Positions 54,936-64,000 of a stretch of 64,000 nt of DNA are shown piece by piece. Position numbers and translations under genes: made by a program. The stretch covers positions 2,046,001 through 2,110,000 of the forward strand of contig NZ_FMIC01000002.1 in NCBI RefSeq assembly GCF_900091625.1. Reading direction: 5' to 3'. Position 1 is the first letter of the stretch. Each line of letters starts with the position of its first letter. The stretch comes from Micromonospora peucetia (lineage in GTDB: Bacteria > Actinomycetota > Actinomycetes > Mycobacteriales > Micromonosporaceae). Under the pieces are notes generated by a model. That model was not told the origin of the DNA. It did no database searches and saw only the letters and a program-made list of their open reading frames with translations.

Positions 54936-56015
54936 TCAGCTCTTGATGTCGCCGGCGATGAACGCCTCGACGGCGGCGTGCGCGTCGTGGTCGGCGTACT
55001 GCACCGGGGGGGACTTCATGAAGTAAGACGAGGCCGACATGATCGGGCCGCCGATCTTCCGGTCCAGCGCGATCTTCGCGGCGCGGACGGCGTCGATGAT
55101 GACACCGGCCGAGTTCGGCGAGTCCCACACCTCGAGCTTGAGCTCGGCGTTCAACGGGGTGTCGCCGAAGGAACGACCCTCCAGGCGGATGTACGCCCAC
55201 TTGCGGTCGTCGAGCCACGGCACGTGGTCCGACGGGCCGATGTGCACGTCGCTCTTGCTCATCTCGTGCGGGATCTGGGACGTCACCGACTGGGTCTTCG
55301 AGATCTTCTTCGAGACCAGCCGCTTGCGCTCCAGCATGTTCATGAAGTCCATGTTGCCGCCGAAGTTGAGCTGGTACGTGCGCAGCAGCTCGACGCCGCG
55401 GTCCTCGAACAGCTTCGCCAGCGCGCGGTGCACGATGGTGGCGCCGACCTGGCTCTTGATGTCGTCACCGACGATCGGCAGGCCAGCGTCCTCGAACTTC
55501 TTGGCCCACTCCGGGTCGGAGGCGATGAAGACCGGCAGGGCGTTGACGAACGCGCAGCCGGCGTCGATCGCCGCCGCGGCGTAGAACTTGGCGGCCTCCT
55601 CGGAGCCGACCGGCAGGTAGCAGACGACGACGTCGACCTGCGCGTCGCGCAGCGCCTGCGCCACGTCGACCGCCGTGGCGTCGGACTCCTCGACGATCTC
55701 GCGGTAGTACTGGCCCAGACCGTCGAAGGTCGGACCGCGCTGCACGGTGACGCCGGTCGGCGGCACGTCACAGAGCTTGATGGTGTTGTTCTCGCTGGCA
55801 ACGATCGCCTCGGCGAGGTCCATGCCCACCTTCTTGGCGTCCACGTCGAACGCCGAGACGAACTGCACGTCCGAGACGTGGTAGTCGCCGAAGGTGACGT
55901 GCATGAGACCCGGGACGCGGTCGTTCGGGTCGGCGTTCCGGTAGTACTCCACGCCCTGCACGAGGGACGAGGCGCAGTTACCCACACCGACGATGGCGAC
56001 GCGGACGGAGCCCAT
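54936..56015 (-). CDS. ino1: Inositol-3-phosphate synthase
   Basis: A 359-aa NAD-dependent enzyme turning glucose-6-phosphate into inositol-3-phosphate, the start of mycothiol and phosphatidylinositol synthesis. NAD motif [16 protein letters not shown]; catalytic region [27 protein letters not shown] and [18 protein letters not shown] 56015 is preferred over 56042 because GGAGG lies 8 nt before it and the upstream ATGs fall in the PadR gene end. The PadR-ino1 pair matches Rv0047c-Rv0046c. Confidence 0.95.
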   Translation of the reverse strand: MGSVRVAIVGVGNCASSLVQGVEYYRNADPNDRVPGLMHVTFGDYHVSDVQFVSAFDVDAKKVGMDLAEAIVASENNTIKLCDVPPTGVTVQRGPTFDGLGQYYREIVEESDATAVDVAQALRDAQVDVVVCYLPVGSEEAAKFYAAAAIDAGCAFVNALPVFIASDPEWAKKFEDAGLPIVGDDIKSQVGATIVHRALAKLFEDRGVELLRTYQLNFGGNMDFMNMLERKRLVSKKISKTQSVTSQIPHEMSKSDVHIGPSDHVPWLDDRKWAYIRLEGRSFGDTPLNAELKLEVWDSPNSAGVIIDAVRAAKIALDRKIGGPIMSASSYFMKSPPVQYADHDAHAAVEAFIAGDIKS

Positions 56016-56038
56016 AGCGTCTGCCTCCTTCTTCTTCA

Positions 56039-56677
56039 TCACGGCCGCTCTTTCCTGGACTCTCCAGGCGGAGGCGGGCTGTTGTCTTCTCGTGGGCCGC
56101 CGGCCGTCCCGGTTGACGGGACCGCCGGGGCACGGCCGGAGCGCTCGTTGGCGATGAGCTCCTCCAGCCAGCGGACCTCGCGCTCACAGGCGTCCAGGCC
56201 GTGGCGCTGTAGTTCCAGCGTGTAGGCGTCGAGGCGCTCGGCCGCCCGGCCGAGCACATCGCGAAGCCCCTCGCGGCGTTCCTCGATCTTTCGCCGGCGA
56301 CCCTCCAGGATGCGGAGTCGGGTCGCCTGGTCGGTCCGGGCGAAGAACGCGAAGTGCACGCCGAATCCCGTGTCGTCGTACGTCTCGGGCCCGGTCTGTG
56401 CGATCAGTTGGGCGAAGCGTTCCTTGCCCTCCGCGGTGATTTCGTAGACCACCCGACCTCGTCGGCTGGTCAGCGCGGGGACCTCCTCGGCGGTGGTGGG
56501 TGGGTCGGCGGCTTCGGTGATCCACCCGGCCGCCTGCAACCTGCGCAGGGTCGGGTAGAGCGAGCCGTAGCTGATCGCCGCCCTGATCGCGCCGAGCTTG
56601 GCGGTCAGCTCCTTGCGCAGCTCATAGCCGTGCATCGGAGACTCCTGCAGGAGGCCGAGGATGGCGAGCTCGAGCAC
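56039..56677 (-). CDS. PadR-family transcriptional regulator
   Basis: A 212-aa repressor. The winged helix is [24 protein letters not shown] with [16 protein letters not shown] and the wing [17 protein letters not shown]; a helical dimerisation domain ([21 protein letters not shown]) follows. A perfect palindrome just upstream is its likely operator, and ino1 directly downstream its likely co-regulated gene. The last 25 residues are disordered. Confidence 0.93.
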   Translation of the reverse strand: MLELAILGLLQESPMHGYELRKELTAKLGAIRAAISYGSLYPTLRRLQAAGWITEAADPPTTAEEVPALTSRRGRVVYEITAEGKERFAQLIAQTGPETYDDTGFGVHFAFFARTDQATRLRILEGRRRKIEERREGLRDVLGRAAERLDAYTLELQRHGLDACEREVRWLEELIANERSGRAPAVPSTGTAGGPREDNSPPPPGESRKERP

Positions 56678-56719
56678 GGGCCATCCTCTCTGTACCCTCT
56701 ACGCGGAGCGGCAACCGCC

Positions 56720-56744
56720 GCGATGTATCGGACCGATACATCGC
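56720..56744. promoter_or_regulatory. Palindromic PadR operator
   Basis: GCGATGTATCGG (56720-56731), a central A, and CCGATACATCGC (56733-56744) form a perfect 12-1-12 palindrome containing the PadR-type ATGT/ACAT half-sites, 43 bp upstream of the PadR start. Confidence 0.75.
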
Positions 56745-56851
56745 ACGCTAGCGGATCGCTGTTATCACGGCAAACCACCGCTCCGGGGTTCTTTGGTCAC
56801 GCATCGTCACCGTGGTCGCCTCGTCCCGCGTGACCGCGTACCCTTCTCCGC

Positions 56852-57319
56852 ATGCGTACGCAGCGCCAGGTGGTCGACTACTCGCTCCGGAAGCGAGCGG
56901 TGCTGCGTGAGCTCCTCGCCGGCAGGGTCGGCACGTACGACGTCTGTGACGCCTCGCCCTACCTGAAGAACGCGGCCCACTTCCACGGCGAGCCCACCGA
57001 CGAGCGGTGTCCGATCTGCCGGAGCGAGAACCTCACCCACGTCCACTACATTTACGGCGACGAACTCAAGCAGTCCGCCGGCCAGGCCCGGACACTGGCC
57101 GAGTTGCCGGTGCTGGCGATGACGGTGCGTGAGTTCCAGGTCTTCGTGGTGGAGGTGTGCCTCGGCTGTGACTGGAACCATCTGGTCGAGCAGTACCTGC
57201 TCGGTCGGGACGGACTGGCCGGCAGCCCGGAGGGCGGGCCGGATCAGGACGCGGTGGGTGGCGCGGCTGTTTCGGGCACCGGTGCGGGCGGCCGACGGAG
57301 GCGAGAGGCGCAACGGTGA
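56852..57319 (+). CDS. DUF5318 protein
   Basis: A 155-aa protein. The N-terminal MRTQRQVVDYSLRKRAVLRELLAGRVG matches DUF5318. Putative zinc ligands: CDAS, CPICRSENLTHVHYIYGDEL and CLGCDWNH. The tail is disordered. It precedes ponA as in Rv0049-Rv0050. Function unknown. Confidence 0.88.
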   Translation: MRTQRQVVDYSLRKRAVLRELLAGRVGTYDVCDASPYLKNAAHFHGEPTDERCPICRSENLTHVHYIYGDELKQSAGQARTLAELPVLAMTVREFQVFVVEVCLGCDWNHLVEQYLLGRDGLAGSPEGGPDQDAVGGAAVSGTGAGGRRRREAQR

Positions 57320-57515
57320 TCTTCGCTCGATCGGCCGACCCCGGCCAGCACGCGCACGCCCGGGGAGACCGACGGATCGTTGGTCTGATTAGCCCGATTG
57401 ATTCGCAAGTGGCACCGGTCAACCGGCACGCACGTGCCGCTCTCGACGGGTGTCCCATCTCACGGCAACCGGTGGCGGCGCAGCAGCGCTCCACCGCGAC
57501 GGCAGGGTGTGAGGA

Positions 57516-60416
57516 ATGAACTCGTACGGCGATTCCAGTTCCACGCGCGGGCGGGCCCAAATTCCGGGCCAGCACGGCGACCCCGGCGGTGACGCCTCCG
57601 GGGACGGCTGGTCGGCTGCACAGGAGGGTACGGCACCGGGTGGTCGCGCCCCGGTCGCGCCCTGGGCCGCCGCTGGCGGACGGGCCTCGGTCGGCGGCTC
57701 GGCGGCCGTGCCACCACGCGGTGGTTCCGCCTCCGGTTCGGCGTCGGCGGCCGTTCCGCCGCGTGCGGGCTCAGCCGCCGGTTCGGCCTCGGTGGGTTCC
57801 GCCTCCGTCGGCCGGGCCGGGCCGGGCCGGGCCTCGGTGCCGGTCCCGCCGGCGCCCGGCGTGGGCCGGGCGGGCGCGGGCCGCGCGTCGGTGCCGGTCT
57901 CCCCGGCGGCCGGCGGGTCGGCCGGGCGTGCCTCGGTGGGTTCCGCCTCCGTCGGCGCAGCCCCGGCCGGGCGGGCCAGCGTCGGGTCGGCGGCCGTCAG
58001 CGGCCGGGCCACGGCGCGAGCGAGCGTCTCGCCGGTCTCGGGCGGCCCGGGAGGTGGGCCTGGCGGTCCCGGAGGGCCGACCGGCCCCGGCCGTGGTGGC
58101 CGCGGTGCGGGTGGCCCGGCCGGAGCAGGGCGGTCGAAGAAGCGCAAGCGGGTGAATATGCTGATCGCCAGCTTCGCGGTCTTCATCATGCTCGCCGGGC
58201 TCGGCGTGGTCGGCTTCACCTACTACTCGACCAACGTCGTCCTTCCCGACGAGGTTCCGCTGCCGCTCTCCACCACGATTTTCGCCAGCGACAAGAAGAC
58301 GTCGGTGGCCCGGCTGGGCAACGAGAACCGCACCTTCGTCACGATCAAGGACATTCCCGAGCACGTCCAGTACGCCGTGGCGGCGGCCGAGGACCGGAAC
58401 TTCTACAAGCACTCCGGCGTGGACTACAAGGGCATCGCCCGGGCTGCCTGGAACAACCTCAGTGGCGGCGACAAGCAGGGCGCCTCGACGATCACCCAGC
58501 AGTACGCCCGCAACGCGATCGAGAACCTCAAGGACGACAGCTACGCCCGGAAGGTCAAGGAGGCGATCTTCGCCTCCAAGCTGAACGAGAAGTACGAAAA
58601 GCCAGAGATCATGCAGCACTACCTGAACGTGATCTACTTCGGGCGGGGCGCGTACGGCATCGAGGCGGCGGCGCAGACCTACTTCGCGAAGCCGGTGAGC
58701 AAGCTCACCCCCGCCGAGGGGGCCGTACTCGCATCCCTGATCAAGCAGCCGGTAGCCAGCACGACCCACAAGGGCTACGACCCCGCCGTCAATCTCCCCG
58801 CAGCCAAGGACCGGTGGGATTACGTGCTCGGCGGCATGGTCGAGGAGGGGTGGCTGAACGCCGCGGAGCGGCCGACCGCGTACCCGAAGGTGCAGCCGGT
58901 GGCCAAGGACGGCAACGGCTTCGGGGTGAAGAGCCCCCGGGGCAACGTCGTCAACTACGTCCGCCAGGAGATGGAGCAGTGGGGGGTTTGCTCCGACTCG
59001 GGCGCGGCGGGCAAGCCGACCTGCGTCGACGTGCTGCGGACCGGCGGTTACCGGATCACGACCACCATCAACGCCAAGATGCAGGACGCGCTGGAGAAGG
59101 CTGCCCAGCCGGACCGGAAGGGCTCGGTGCTCAACGGGCAGCCGAAGAACCTGATGGCGGCGGCGGTCTCCATCGACCCGAAGTCCGGCCGGGTGCTCGC
59201 CTACTACGGCGGCGACAGCGGCGCCGACTTCGACTACGCGGGCAAGAACACCAACCTCAACGGCGACATCGTCGGTGGTCATCCGCCGGGCTCGTCGTTC
59301 AAGGTCTACACCCTGGCGGCTGCCATCGAGGCCGGCATCTCGGTCAAGTCACGCTGGGACGCCACCCCGTTCAAGCCGGAAGGCTTCAAGGACAAGGTGC
59401 AGAACGCCGGCCGCACCGCGGCCTGCGGCGAGTCCTGCACGCTGGAGGAATCGACCCTCAAGTCGTACAACGTGCCGTTCTTCCACCTGACGGAAAAGAT
59501 CGGTCCCGACAAGGTGGTCAAGATGGCGAAGCAGGCCGGCGTCAGCACGATGTGGACGGTCGACCCGCCCCAGCCGTTCGACCTGGTCAAGGAGAAGCCG
59601 GAGGACCTCGCGCCGAGCAAGTTCGACCGGGTCGTCGGCTACGGCCAGTACCCGATCACCGTGCTCGACCACGCCAACGGGCTCGCCACCCTCGCCAACG
59701 ACGGCGTGTACAACAAGGCGCACTTCGTCCTCACGGTGGAGAAGCAGAACAAGGCCACCGGCAAGTGGGAGAAGGTTCCCGGGACCGGTGAGCAGCGCAA
59801 GCCGCAGCAGCGCATCAAGCGGGAGGTCGCCCAGGAGGTGACCGCCGTGCTGAAGGAGATCCCGGAGAAGAACAACGCCGGACTGGGCAACGGGCGGGAC
59901 GCGGCCGGCAAGACCGGCACCTGGGAGCACAACGGCACCCCGCGTAACGCCCACGCCTGGATGGTCGGCTACGACGACAACCTCGCCACCGCGGTCTGGA
60001 TCGGCAGCCGCGACACCAAGAGGCCGACGATCGTCGACAAGAACAAGAAGGACATCGGCGGTAGCAGCTTCCCGGCCGAGCTCTGGAAGCGGTACATGGA
60101 CGACGCGCTGAAGGGCAAGGACAAGTCGGACCTGCCGAGTGTCACCGGCATCGGTGACGACAAGGCCGGCAACGGCAAAGAGCCCCCGCCGCCTCCGCCT
60201 CCGACGAGCCCGCCGGACTGCGGTCCGCTCGGCCTGCTCTGCCCGCCTGGCGGTGGCAACAACGGCGGTGGCAACAACGGTGGTGGGAACAACGGCGGTG
60301 GCAACCCTCCGGGCGGCCCGACGGCACCCACCAACCCGATCGAACCGCGGCCGGGGGGTGGCAACGGTGGTGGCGGTCTGCTACCGACCACCAGCCCCAG
60401 ACCAGGCGACGACTGA
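57516..60416 (+). CDS. ponA: Bifunctional penicillin-binding protein 1A
   Basis: A 966-aa class A PBP that polymerises and cross-links peptidoglycan. A disordered Ala/Gly/Ser/Pro cytoplasmic tail of about 210 residues precedes the transmembrane helix (about 213-235). The GT51 domain has VAAAEDRNFYKHSGVDYKGI (catalytic Glu near 292) and GASTITQQYARN. The transpeptidase has SSFK (Ser593, Lys596), the SYN motif (KSYNVPFF) and KTG at 799-801. The C-terminal tail is Pro- then Gly/Asn-rich, with a 15-nt repeat at 60249-60305. The cytoplasmic tail is unusually long. Confidence 0.96.
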   Translation: MNSYGDSSSTRGRAQIPGQHGDPGGDASGDGWSAAQEGTAPGGRAPVAPWAAAGGRASVGGSAAVPPRGGSASGSASAAVPPRAGSAAGSASVGSASVGRAGPGRASVPVPPAPGVGRAGAGRASVPVSPAAGGSAGRASVGSASVGAAPAGRASVGSAAVSGRATARASVSPVSGGPGGGPGGPGGPTGPGRGGRGAGGPAGAGRSKKRKRVNMLIASFAVFIMLAGLGVVGFTYYSTNVVLPDEVPLPLSTTIFASDKKTSVARLGNENRTFVTIKDIPEHVQYAVAAAEDRNFYKHSGVDYKGIARAAWNNLSGGDKQGASTITQQYARNAIENLKDDSYARKVKEAIFASKLNEKYEKPEIMQHYLNVIYFGRGAYGIEAAAQTYFAKPVSKLTPAEGAVLASLIKQPVASTTHKGYDPAVNLPAAKDRWDYVLGGMVEEGWLNAAERPTAYPKVQPVAKDGNGFGVKSPRGNVVNYVRQEMEQWGVCSDSGAAGKPTCVDVLRTGGYRITTTINAKMQDALEKAAQPDRKGSVLNGQPKNLMAAAVSIDPKSGRVLAYYGGDSGADFDYAGKNTNLNGDIVGGHPPGSSFKVYTLAAAIEAGISVKSRWDATPFKPEGFKDKVQNAGRTAACGESCTLEESTLKSYNVPFFHLTEKIGPDKVVKMAKQAGVSTMWTVDPPQPFDLVKEKPEDLAPSKFDRVVGYGQYPITVLDHANGLATLANDGVYNKAHFVLTVEKQNKATGKWEKVPGTGEQRKPQQRIKREVAQEVTAVLKEIPEKNNAGLGNGRDAAGKTGTWEHNGTPRNAHAWMVGYDDNLATAVWIGSRDTKRPTIVDKNKKDIGGSSFPAELWKRYMDDALKGKDKSDLPSVTGIGDDKAGNGKEPPPPPPPTSPPDCGPLGLLCPPGGGNNGGGNNGGGNNGGGNPPGGPTAPTNPIEPRPGGGNGGGGLLPTTSPRPGDD
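60249..60305 (+). repeat. 15-nt repeat encoding GGGNN units in ponA
   Basis: GGCGGTGGCAACAAC and near copies at 60249, 60264, 60279 and a partial copy at 60294. Confidence 0.85.
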
Positions 60417-60433
60417 TCGAGGACTGAACGACG

Positions 60434-60478
60434 AACGCCGCCGGCGGCCGGAGCATGTCTCCGGCCGCAGGCGGCGTT
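60434..60478 (+). terminator. Terminator after ponA
   Basis: AACGCCGCC (60434-60442) pairs with GGCGGCGTT (60470-60478), with an inner CGGCCGGAG/CTCCGGCCG stem, followed by TTC. Confidence 0.75.
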
Positions 60479-60545
60479 TCGCGTACCGACTTTGTCGTGG
60501 TCGGGAGGGGACGCGGAGGCCCGAAGTACGGCAGGATGCACCTTC

Positions 60546-62111
60546 ATGAGCACGCAGTCGACGCCAGGCATCGACGACGCCGGTGCCCCTGACCACCCGT
60601 CCCGCTCCGACGGCTTCGTCCGGGGTGTCTCCGGCACCATCGGCGGCCCGCTGGGCGACCACGCCGTCGCGCTGGACCGGCCCGCCGGGCGGGAGAGCCG
60701 GTTCTGGACGGCGGCCCGCATCGTCCTGGCCCTGGTCTGCCTGACCCTGGCGTTGCACTGGGTGCAGAAGTCGCCGTGCCAGGACGGCGCCTGGCAGGAC
60801 AACGAGCAGTACACCCGGTTCTGCTACACCGACGTGCTGGCGCTCTACTACGCCGAGCGGCTCAACGAGGGCGCCGTCCCCTACCAGGACCACCCCGTCG
60901 AGTATCCGGTGCTCACCGGGTACTTCATGGGCGCGCTCGGCCTGCCCGTGCACGCCCTCGGCCAGAACGACCCGGGGCTCAACCAGGGCATGTGGTTCTA
61001 CAACCTCAACGCGCTGGTGCTCGGCGCGCTGGCGGTCGCCACGGTGGCGGTGATCCTCGCCCTGCGCCGCCGCAGACCCTGGGATGCCGCGCTCTTCGCG
61101 CTCGCCCCCGCGCTGATGCTCACCGCCACGGTCAACTGGGACCTGCTCGCCATCGGCCTGGCCGCGTTCGGCCTGCTCGCCTGGGCCCGCAGTCGACCTC
61201 TCGTGGCCGGCCTGCTGCTCGGTCTCGCCGGGGCGGCCAAGATGTGGCCGCTGTTCATCCTCGGCCCGATCCTGGTGCTGGGGCTGCGTGCCGGACGGCT
61301 ACGCGCCGCCCTCACCGCCCTCGGCGCGGCCCTGGTGGCCCTGGTCGCCGTGAACCTGCCGGTCGCCATTCCGTACCGGGAGAACTGGGACCGCTTCTTC
61401 GAGCTGAACTCGACCCGTCCCATCGACTGGGGCACCCTCTGGTACATCGGGCGCTACCTGGACGGCAAGTTCGGCAGCAGCAACCCCGCCGATCTCGGGC
61501 CGTTCGAGTGGTTGAACATCAACATCCCGACGCTGAACACCCTGTCGTACGCCCTCTTCGGGCTGGCCTGCCTCGGGGTGGCCGCGCTGGGGCTGCTGGC
61601 CCCGCGCCGGCCCCGGCTCGCCCAGCTCGCGTTCCTGGTGGTCGCCGCGTTCCTGATCTTCAGCAAGGTGTGGTCGCAGCAGTTCGTGCTCTGGCTGCTG
61701 CCGCTGGTGGTGCTCGCCCGCCCCAAGTGGGGTGCCTTCCTGGCCTGGCAGCTGGCCGAGGTCTGCTACTTCGTGGCCTTCTATGGGGAACTGCTCGGCG
61801 CGGCGACCAGCCGGCCGGTCTTTCCGGAGGGGGTCTTCGTGCTGGCGTCGACGCTGCGCCTGGCCACCGTGGTGCTGCTCTGCGTGCTGGTCGTCCGGGA
61901 AATCCTGAACCCCGAACTGGACGCGGTCCGCAACACCTATCCGGACGATCCGGACGGTGGCCTGTTCGATGGAACCAGGGACGCACCCTGGATGGCCCGC
62001 TGGCGTCGACCCGACCTGGCCTCGCCGCAGCCGAAGGAGCCGGTGACTGTCACGGCGCCACCAGCCTCGGCCAGCAACAGCGAGGATGGGCGGACGGTGG
62101 ACGGCGGATGA
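60546..62111 (+). CDS. GT87-family membrane mannosyltransferase-like protein
   Basis: A 521-aa multipass membrane glycosyltransferase (DUF2029/GT87, GT-C fold) with about ten helices. VPYQDHPVEYPVLTGYFMG contains the acidic loop after the first helix expected of GT-C enzymes, and the membrane core includes GLAGAAKMWPLFILGPILVL. It would use a polyprenyl-phosphate sugar. Placement after ponA equals M. tuberculosis Rv0051. ATG 60546. Confidence 0.88.
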   Translation: MSTQSTPGIDDAGAPDHPSRSDGFVRGVSGTIGGPLGDHAVALDRPAGRESRFWTAARIVLALVCLTLALHWVQKSPCQDGAWQDNEQYTRFCYTDVLALYYAERLNEGAVPYQDHPVEYPVLTGYFMGALGLPVHALGQNDPGLNQGMWFYNLNALVLGALAVATVAVILALRRRRPWDAALFALAPALMLTATVNWDLLAIGLAAFGLLAWARSRPLVAGLLLGLAGAAKMWPLFILGPILVLGLRAGRLRAALTALGAALVALVAVNLPVAIPYRENWDRFFELNSTRPIDWGTLWYIGRYLDGKFGSSNPADLGPFEWLNINIPTLNTLSYALFGLACLGVAALGLLAPRRPRLAQLAFLVVAAFLIFSKVWSQQFVLWLLPLVVLARPKWGAFLAWQLAEVCYFVAFYGELLGAATSRPVFPEGVFVLASTLRLATVVLLCVLVVREILNPELDAVRNTYPDDPDGGLFDGTRDAPWMARWRRPDLASPQPKEPVTVTAPPASASNSEDGRTVDGG

Positions 62112-62125
62112 CGTTCTGATGGCGG

Positions 62126-62154
62126 CCTGTCGGATCCTTCGGGCATCCGACAGG
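62126..62154 (+). terminator. Terminator after the GT87 gene
   Basis: CCTGTCGGAT (62126-62135), 9-nt loop, ATCCGACAGG (62145-62154), 14 nt after the GT87 stop. Confidence 0.75.
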
Positions 62155-62170
62155 AGCCGGAGGGATCCTC

Positions 62171-62726
62171 ATGTTGAGGAAGAAGATCGCCCACCTGGGC
62201 GGTGCGCTGGCGTTCTGCCTGGCTGGCGTCGTTGCCCCGCAGACAGCGTTGGCTGCCCCGCCAACGGTGCCGGCTGCTCCGAGTGCGGTGGAGGAGCAAT
62301 CGGCCACGGTGAGTGCCGAGGAGTTGGACCCGCAGACCGCCACCATGATTCCGGAAGCCGAAACTGGCGGCCACCGGCTGTGGATCGGTGTGTGACGGCA
62401 AAACCCGGCGACGTACAAGATCTACCACAGTGGGTGCTCAACCTGTTACCACTACTGCGCCGACGACGCGCAGACCGTCGCGAGTAACACCGACGGCATA
62501 AACCTGGAACTGCGGTACAGCCCCTCGCTGCCGGACGGCCTGGACCCGGGTCTCGTCGGACTTCTACTACCCGACCGTCCGCAGTTACTACCTGGACGGC
62601 GGGGTCCGGACCTCGTACAGCGGCTTCGCGGGCGCCTACTACACGCCGATGGTCAACGATGCGGGTTTACTCGCCCGGGCGGAGGCGAGCGCCGGCCCCA
62701 CGACCTGGTGGACGTCGAAGTACTGA
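62171..62726 (+). pseudogene. Decayed secreted-protein gene
   Basis: ATG 62171 has GGAGGG just upstream and encodes a clear signal peptide (MLRKKIAHLGGALAFCLAG, then PQTALAAPP). After GGHRLWIGV an in-frame TGA (62393-62395) interrupts. The same frame then continues as NPATYKIYHSGCSTCYHYC and DDAQTVASNTDGINLELRYSP. Near 62548-62550 (a GGG run) the frame shifts by one base and continues VSSDFYYPTVRSYYLDGGVR and TPMVNDAGLLARAEASAGPT, ending WWTSKY and stop at 62726. Without the two lesions it would be a secreted protein of about 184 aa. No family is recognised. Confidence 0.7.
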
Positions 62727-62978
62727 GACCCGGACCAACGGCGGTACTGACAGGGAGGCACCCTGCCCGCTCCTGGATGTCGCGTTCCGGGCGTCCACGT
62801 TGACGCCGGTCGGCTCGTTGAGCACTATCAAACATCCGGTGGTCGAGCTGCTTTCCCGCACCGCTGGGGCAGCTCAACGGCGTACCGGTCGGGAATCCCT
62901 GACCCGTCTGGACGCAATCTGGGAATGACCCGGGATTACCTGCCAGACCGGGCGAGGCGGCTGTGACGGAAGGCTGAC

Positions 62979-63323
62979 ATGGAGTTGACCGGTGCGAGCG
63001 CCGTCGATGTAATCCTGCCCGCATTGCTCGGCACGGCCTGGCTCGGCCTGACCCTCGCCCGTCGGATGTCCGGGTGGTTCTTCGGCCTGGGCGGATGCGT
63101 CGCACTGCTCTGCTTTCCCGCCGGAATTATGGCTGGCCGGTTCGAGCTCGGCGACACCGACTGCACACCGGGCAACCTGTGTTTCTCCGCCAACATGGTC
63201 GACTGGTGGCTAAACGGGCTGTTCGGTCTGTTGACGGTCGCGGTGTTGGCGATCCTTTCCGGGGTTCGCAAGATCTTCGCCGGCGTGGACGACGGGGAGG
63301 TGGCGCCGGAAGAACGAGGATGA
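62979..63323 (+). CDS. Small membrane protein
   Basis: A 114-aa protein with three hydrophobic segments (about 8-27, 33-50, 75-95) and an extracytoplasmic loop with two cysteines (DTDCTPGNLCFSANM). ATG 62979 is preceded by GGAAGG. No family recognised. The 62727-62978 gap before it shows nothing notable. Confidence 0.65.
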   Translation: MELTGASAVDVILPALLGTAWLGLTLARRMSGWFFGLGGCVALLCFPAGIMAGRFELGDTDCTPGNLCFSANMVDWWLNGLFGLLTVAVLAILSGVRKIFAGVDDGEVAPEERG

Positions 63324-63468
63324 CGTGGTGCGGGAGGAGGTTCTGACACATCAGGAGTTTTCTCCGGCATCCATCGGACCGGTCCGGGGTCGGCTCGTTA
63401 CCAGGTGAATCCCCAACGGCCCGTCTCGGCTCACGGGATGCCTGTTCGTTACCCCAGCGGATACGTCG

Positions 63469-63882
63469 TCAGCCGAGCGTGGCATGCGTTCCCTTCACCG
63501 CGAGGATCTCCGCCGGCCCTTGGGCATCCGCATCGTTGATCAGAGTCTGTACTGCCTGGGACAGATCGACGAGCGCGGTCTGGATTGCCTTGAGTGTCGG
63601 CAGGTTGGTCGTCTCGCCTGGCTGGGTAGCATTTGCCGGCCCCCGCAACTGCGTCTCCAGCCGGAGCAGGGCAGGGCCCAGGCCGAGCCCCAGTTCCCGG
63701 TCCAACCGCTGGCGGAGTCGTCGGAGCACCTCCAGCGCGTCGGCCGTACGGAACGCGTGGTGTAGTGCCTGGGCCAGACAGGCGTGCAGGAACTCGTTGT
63801 ACGGATAAATCTGCGTCCACAGGCTCAGGTCGGGGACCCAGGGCCCCGGCAAAGTCGCGGCGTGTCCGATACCGCACCGCAT
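63469..63882 (-). pseudogene. BTAD-like fragment of a SARP-type regulator
   Basis: The reading frame gives YPYNEFLHACLAQALHHAFR and TADALEVLRRLRQRLDRELGLG, then LGPALLRLETQL. This resembles the last third of a bacterial transcriptional activator domain. The DNA-binding domain is absent; an in-frame stop lies upstream at about 63937. Probably a remnant, or a free-standing BTAD-type peptide; the following 60 residues are of unknown type. The upstream part of the window edge was examined and holds no winged helix. Confidence 0.5.
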
Positions 63883-63934
63883 CGGAGCCGCATGCGTCGC
63901 TGCCGTGCGTATCCGGAGCCCCGCCAGCCTCGGT

Positions 63935-63989
63935 GATCATGAAGTTGACTGGCGGGAACCGGGCATTTTGCACCGCTAGCTTCATGATC
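63935..63989. repeat. Inverted repeat GATCATGAAG at the right edge
   Basis: GATCATGAAG (63935-63944) and its complement CTTCATGATC (63980-63989) face each other across 35 bp, with partial matching beyond (GTTGAC versus GCTAGC). It could be a small dispersed palindromic element upstream of the BTAD fragment. Confidence 0.55.
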
Positions 63990-64000
63990 AACACGGTGGG

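Noticed and set aside
57771..59282. 503-codon frame antisense to ponA
   Set aside because: It is a shadow of ponA; the forward frame holds GT51 motifs, SxxK and KTG.
62393..62395. TGA read as selenocysteine or readthrough
   Set aside because: No selenocysteine machinery or adjacent stem-loop is seen, and a frameshift further on in the same gene indicates decay.

Overview
The window is a high-GC actinobacterial chromosome segment around the replication origin. Gene order (murJ-sigM-trxB-trxA-cwlM, parB-parA-rsmG-jag-yidC-yidD-rnpA-rpmH, then dnaA-oriC-dnaN-gnd-recF-dciA and gyrB-gyrA-DUF3566-tRNA-Ile-tRNA-Ala) matches the conserved actinobacterial origin. gnd between dnaN and recF, frequent GTG starts and six GTTTCACGTGAAAC parS sites fit Micromonosporaceae (Micromonospora/Salinispora type). 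The genus is an inference; no rRNA gene is present.

Layout. 1-5.3 kb: a P-type ATPase cut by the window edge, a Sua5-type threonylcarbamoyl-AMP synthase and a HAD hydrolase. 5.4-10.6 kb: an accessory block with a large SARP/NB-ARC/TPR regulator divergent from a three-gene operon resembling the Bacillus sporulation-delaying-protein system (SdpC-, SdpA- and SdpB-like). The operon promoter carries three exact 11-bp-spaced direct repeats ending 8 bp before a possible -10 element, the layout of SARP-controlled promoters. This is the best candidate for an undescribed system here. 10.6-16.7 kb: tRNA-Ala, a DLW-39-like peptide, tRNA-Ile, DUF3566, gyrA and gyrB. 17.2-18.5 kb: a hypothetical gene, an OhrR-like regulator with a palindromic operator and a small charged protein. 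18.5-25 kb: dciA, recF, gnd, dnaN, oriC (about 18 DnaA-box-like sites) and dnaA. 25.6-32 kb: rpmH to parB. 32-33.7 kb: a nearly gene-free stretch with parS sites, DnaA boxes and a broken acetyltransferase.

33.7-38.8 kb: a HIT-like protein, a glyoxalase/VOC protein, a D-Ala-D-Ala ligase family enzyme with an aminotransferase, and a GNAT protein. 38.8-47.4 kb: cwlM, trxA, trxB (with a SigR/SigH-type promoter), an anti-sigma factor, sigM, a pseudokinase and murJ. 47.5-54.8 kb: CCA-adding enzyme, flotillin and NfeD-like protein, a SigE-family sigma factor with a WD40-like partner, ogt, a hypothetical membrane protein and a lipoprotein. 54.9-62.1 kb: ino1, a PadR regulator with a perfect palindromic operator, DUF5318, ponA and a GT87 glycosyltransferase, the order seen at Rv0046c-Rv0051 of M. 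tuberculosis. 62.1-64 kb: a decayed secreted-protein gene, a small membrane protein and a BTAD fragment.

Most genes serve replication initiation, chromosome segregation, ribosome/RNase P and membrane-insertion functions, redox control and peptidoglycan synthesis. Perfect DnaA boxes also occur outside oriC: in the dnaA promoter, between gyrB and gyrA, beside parS at 33.5 kb and near 45.5 kb.
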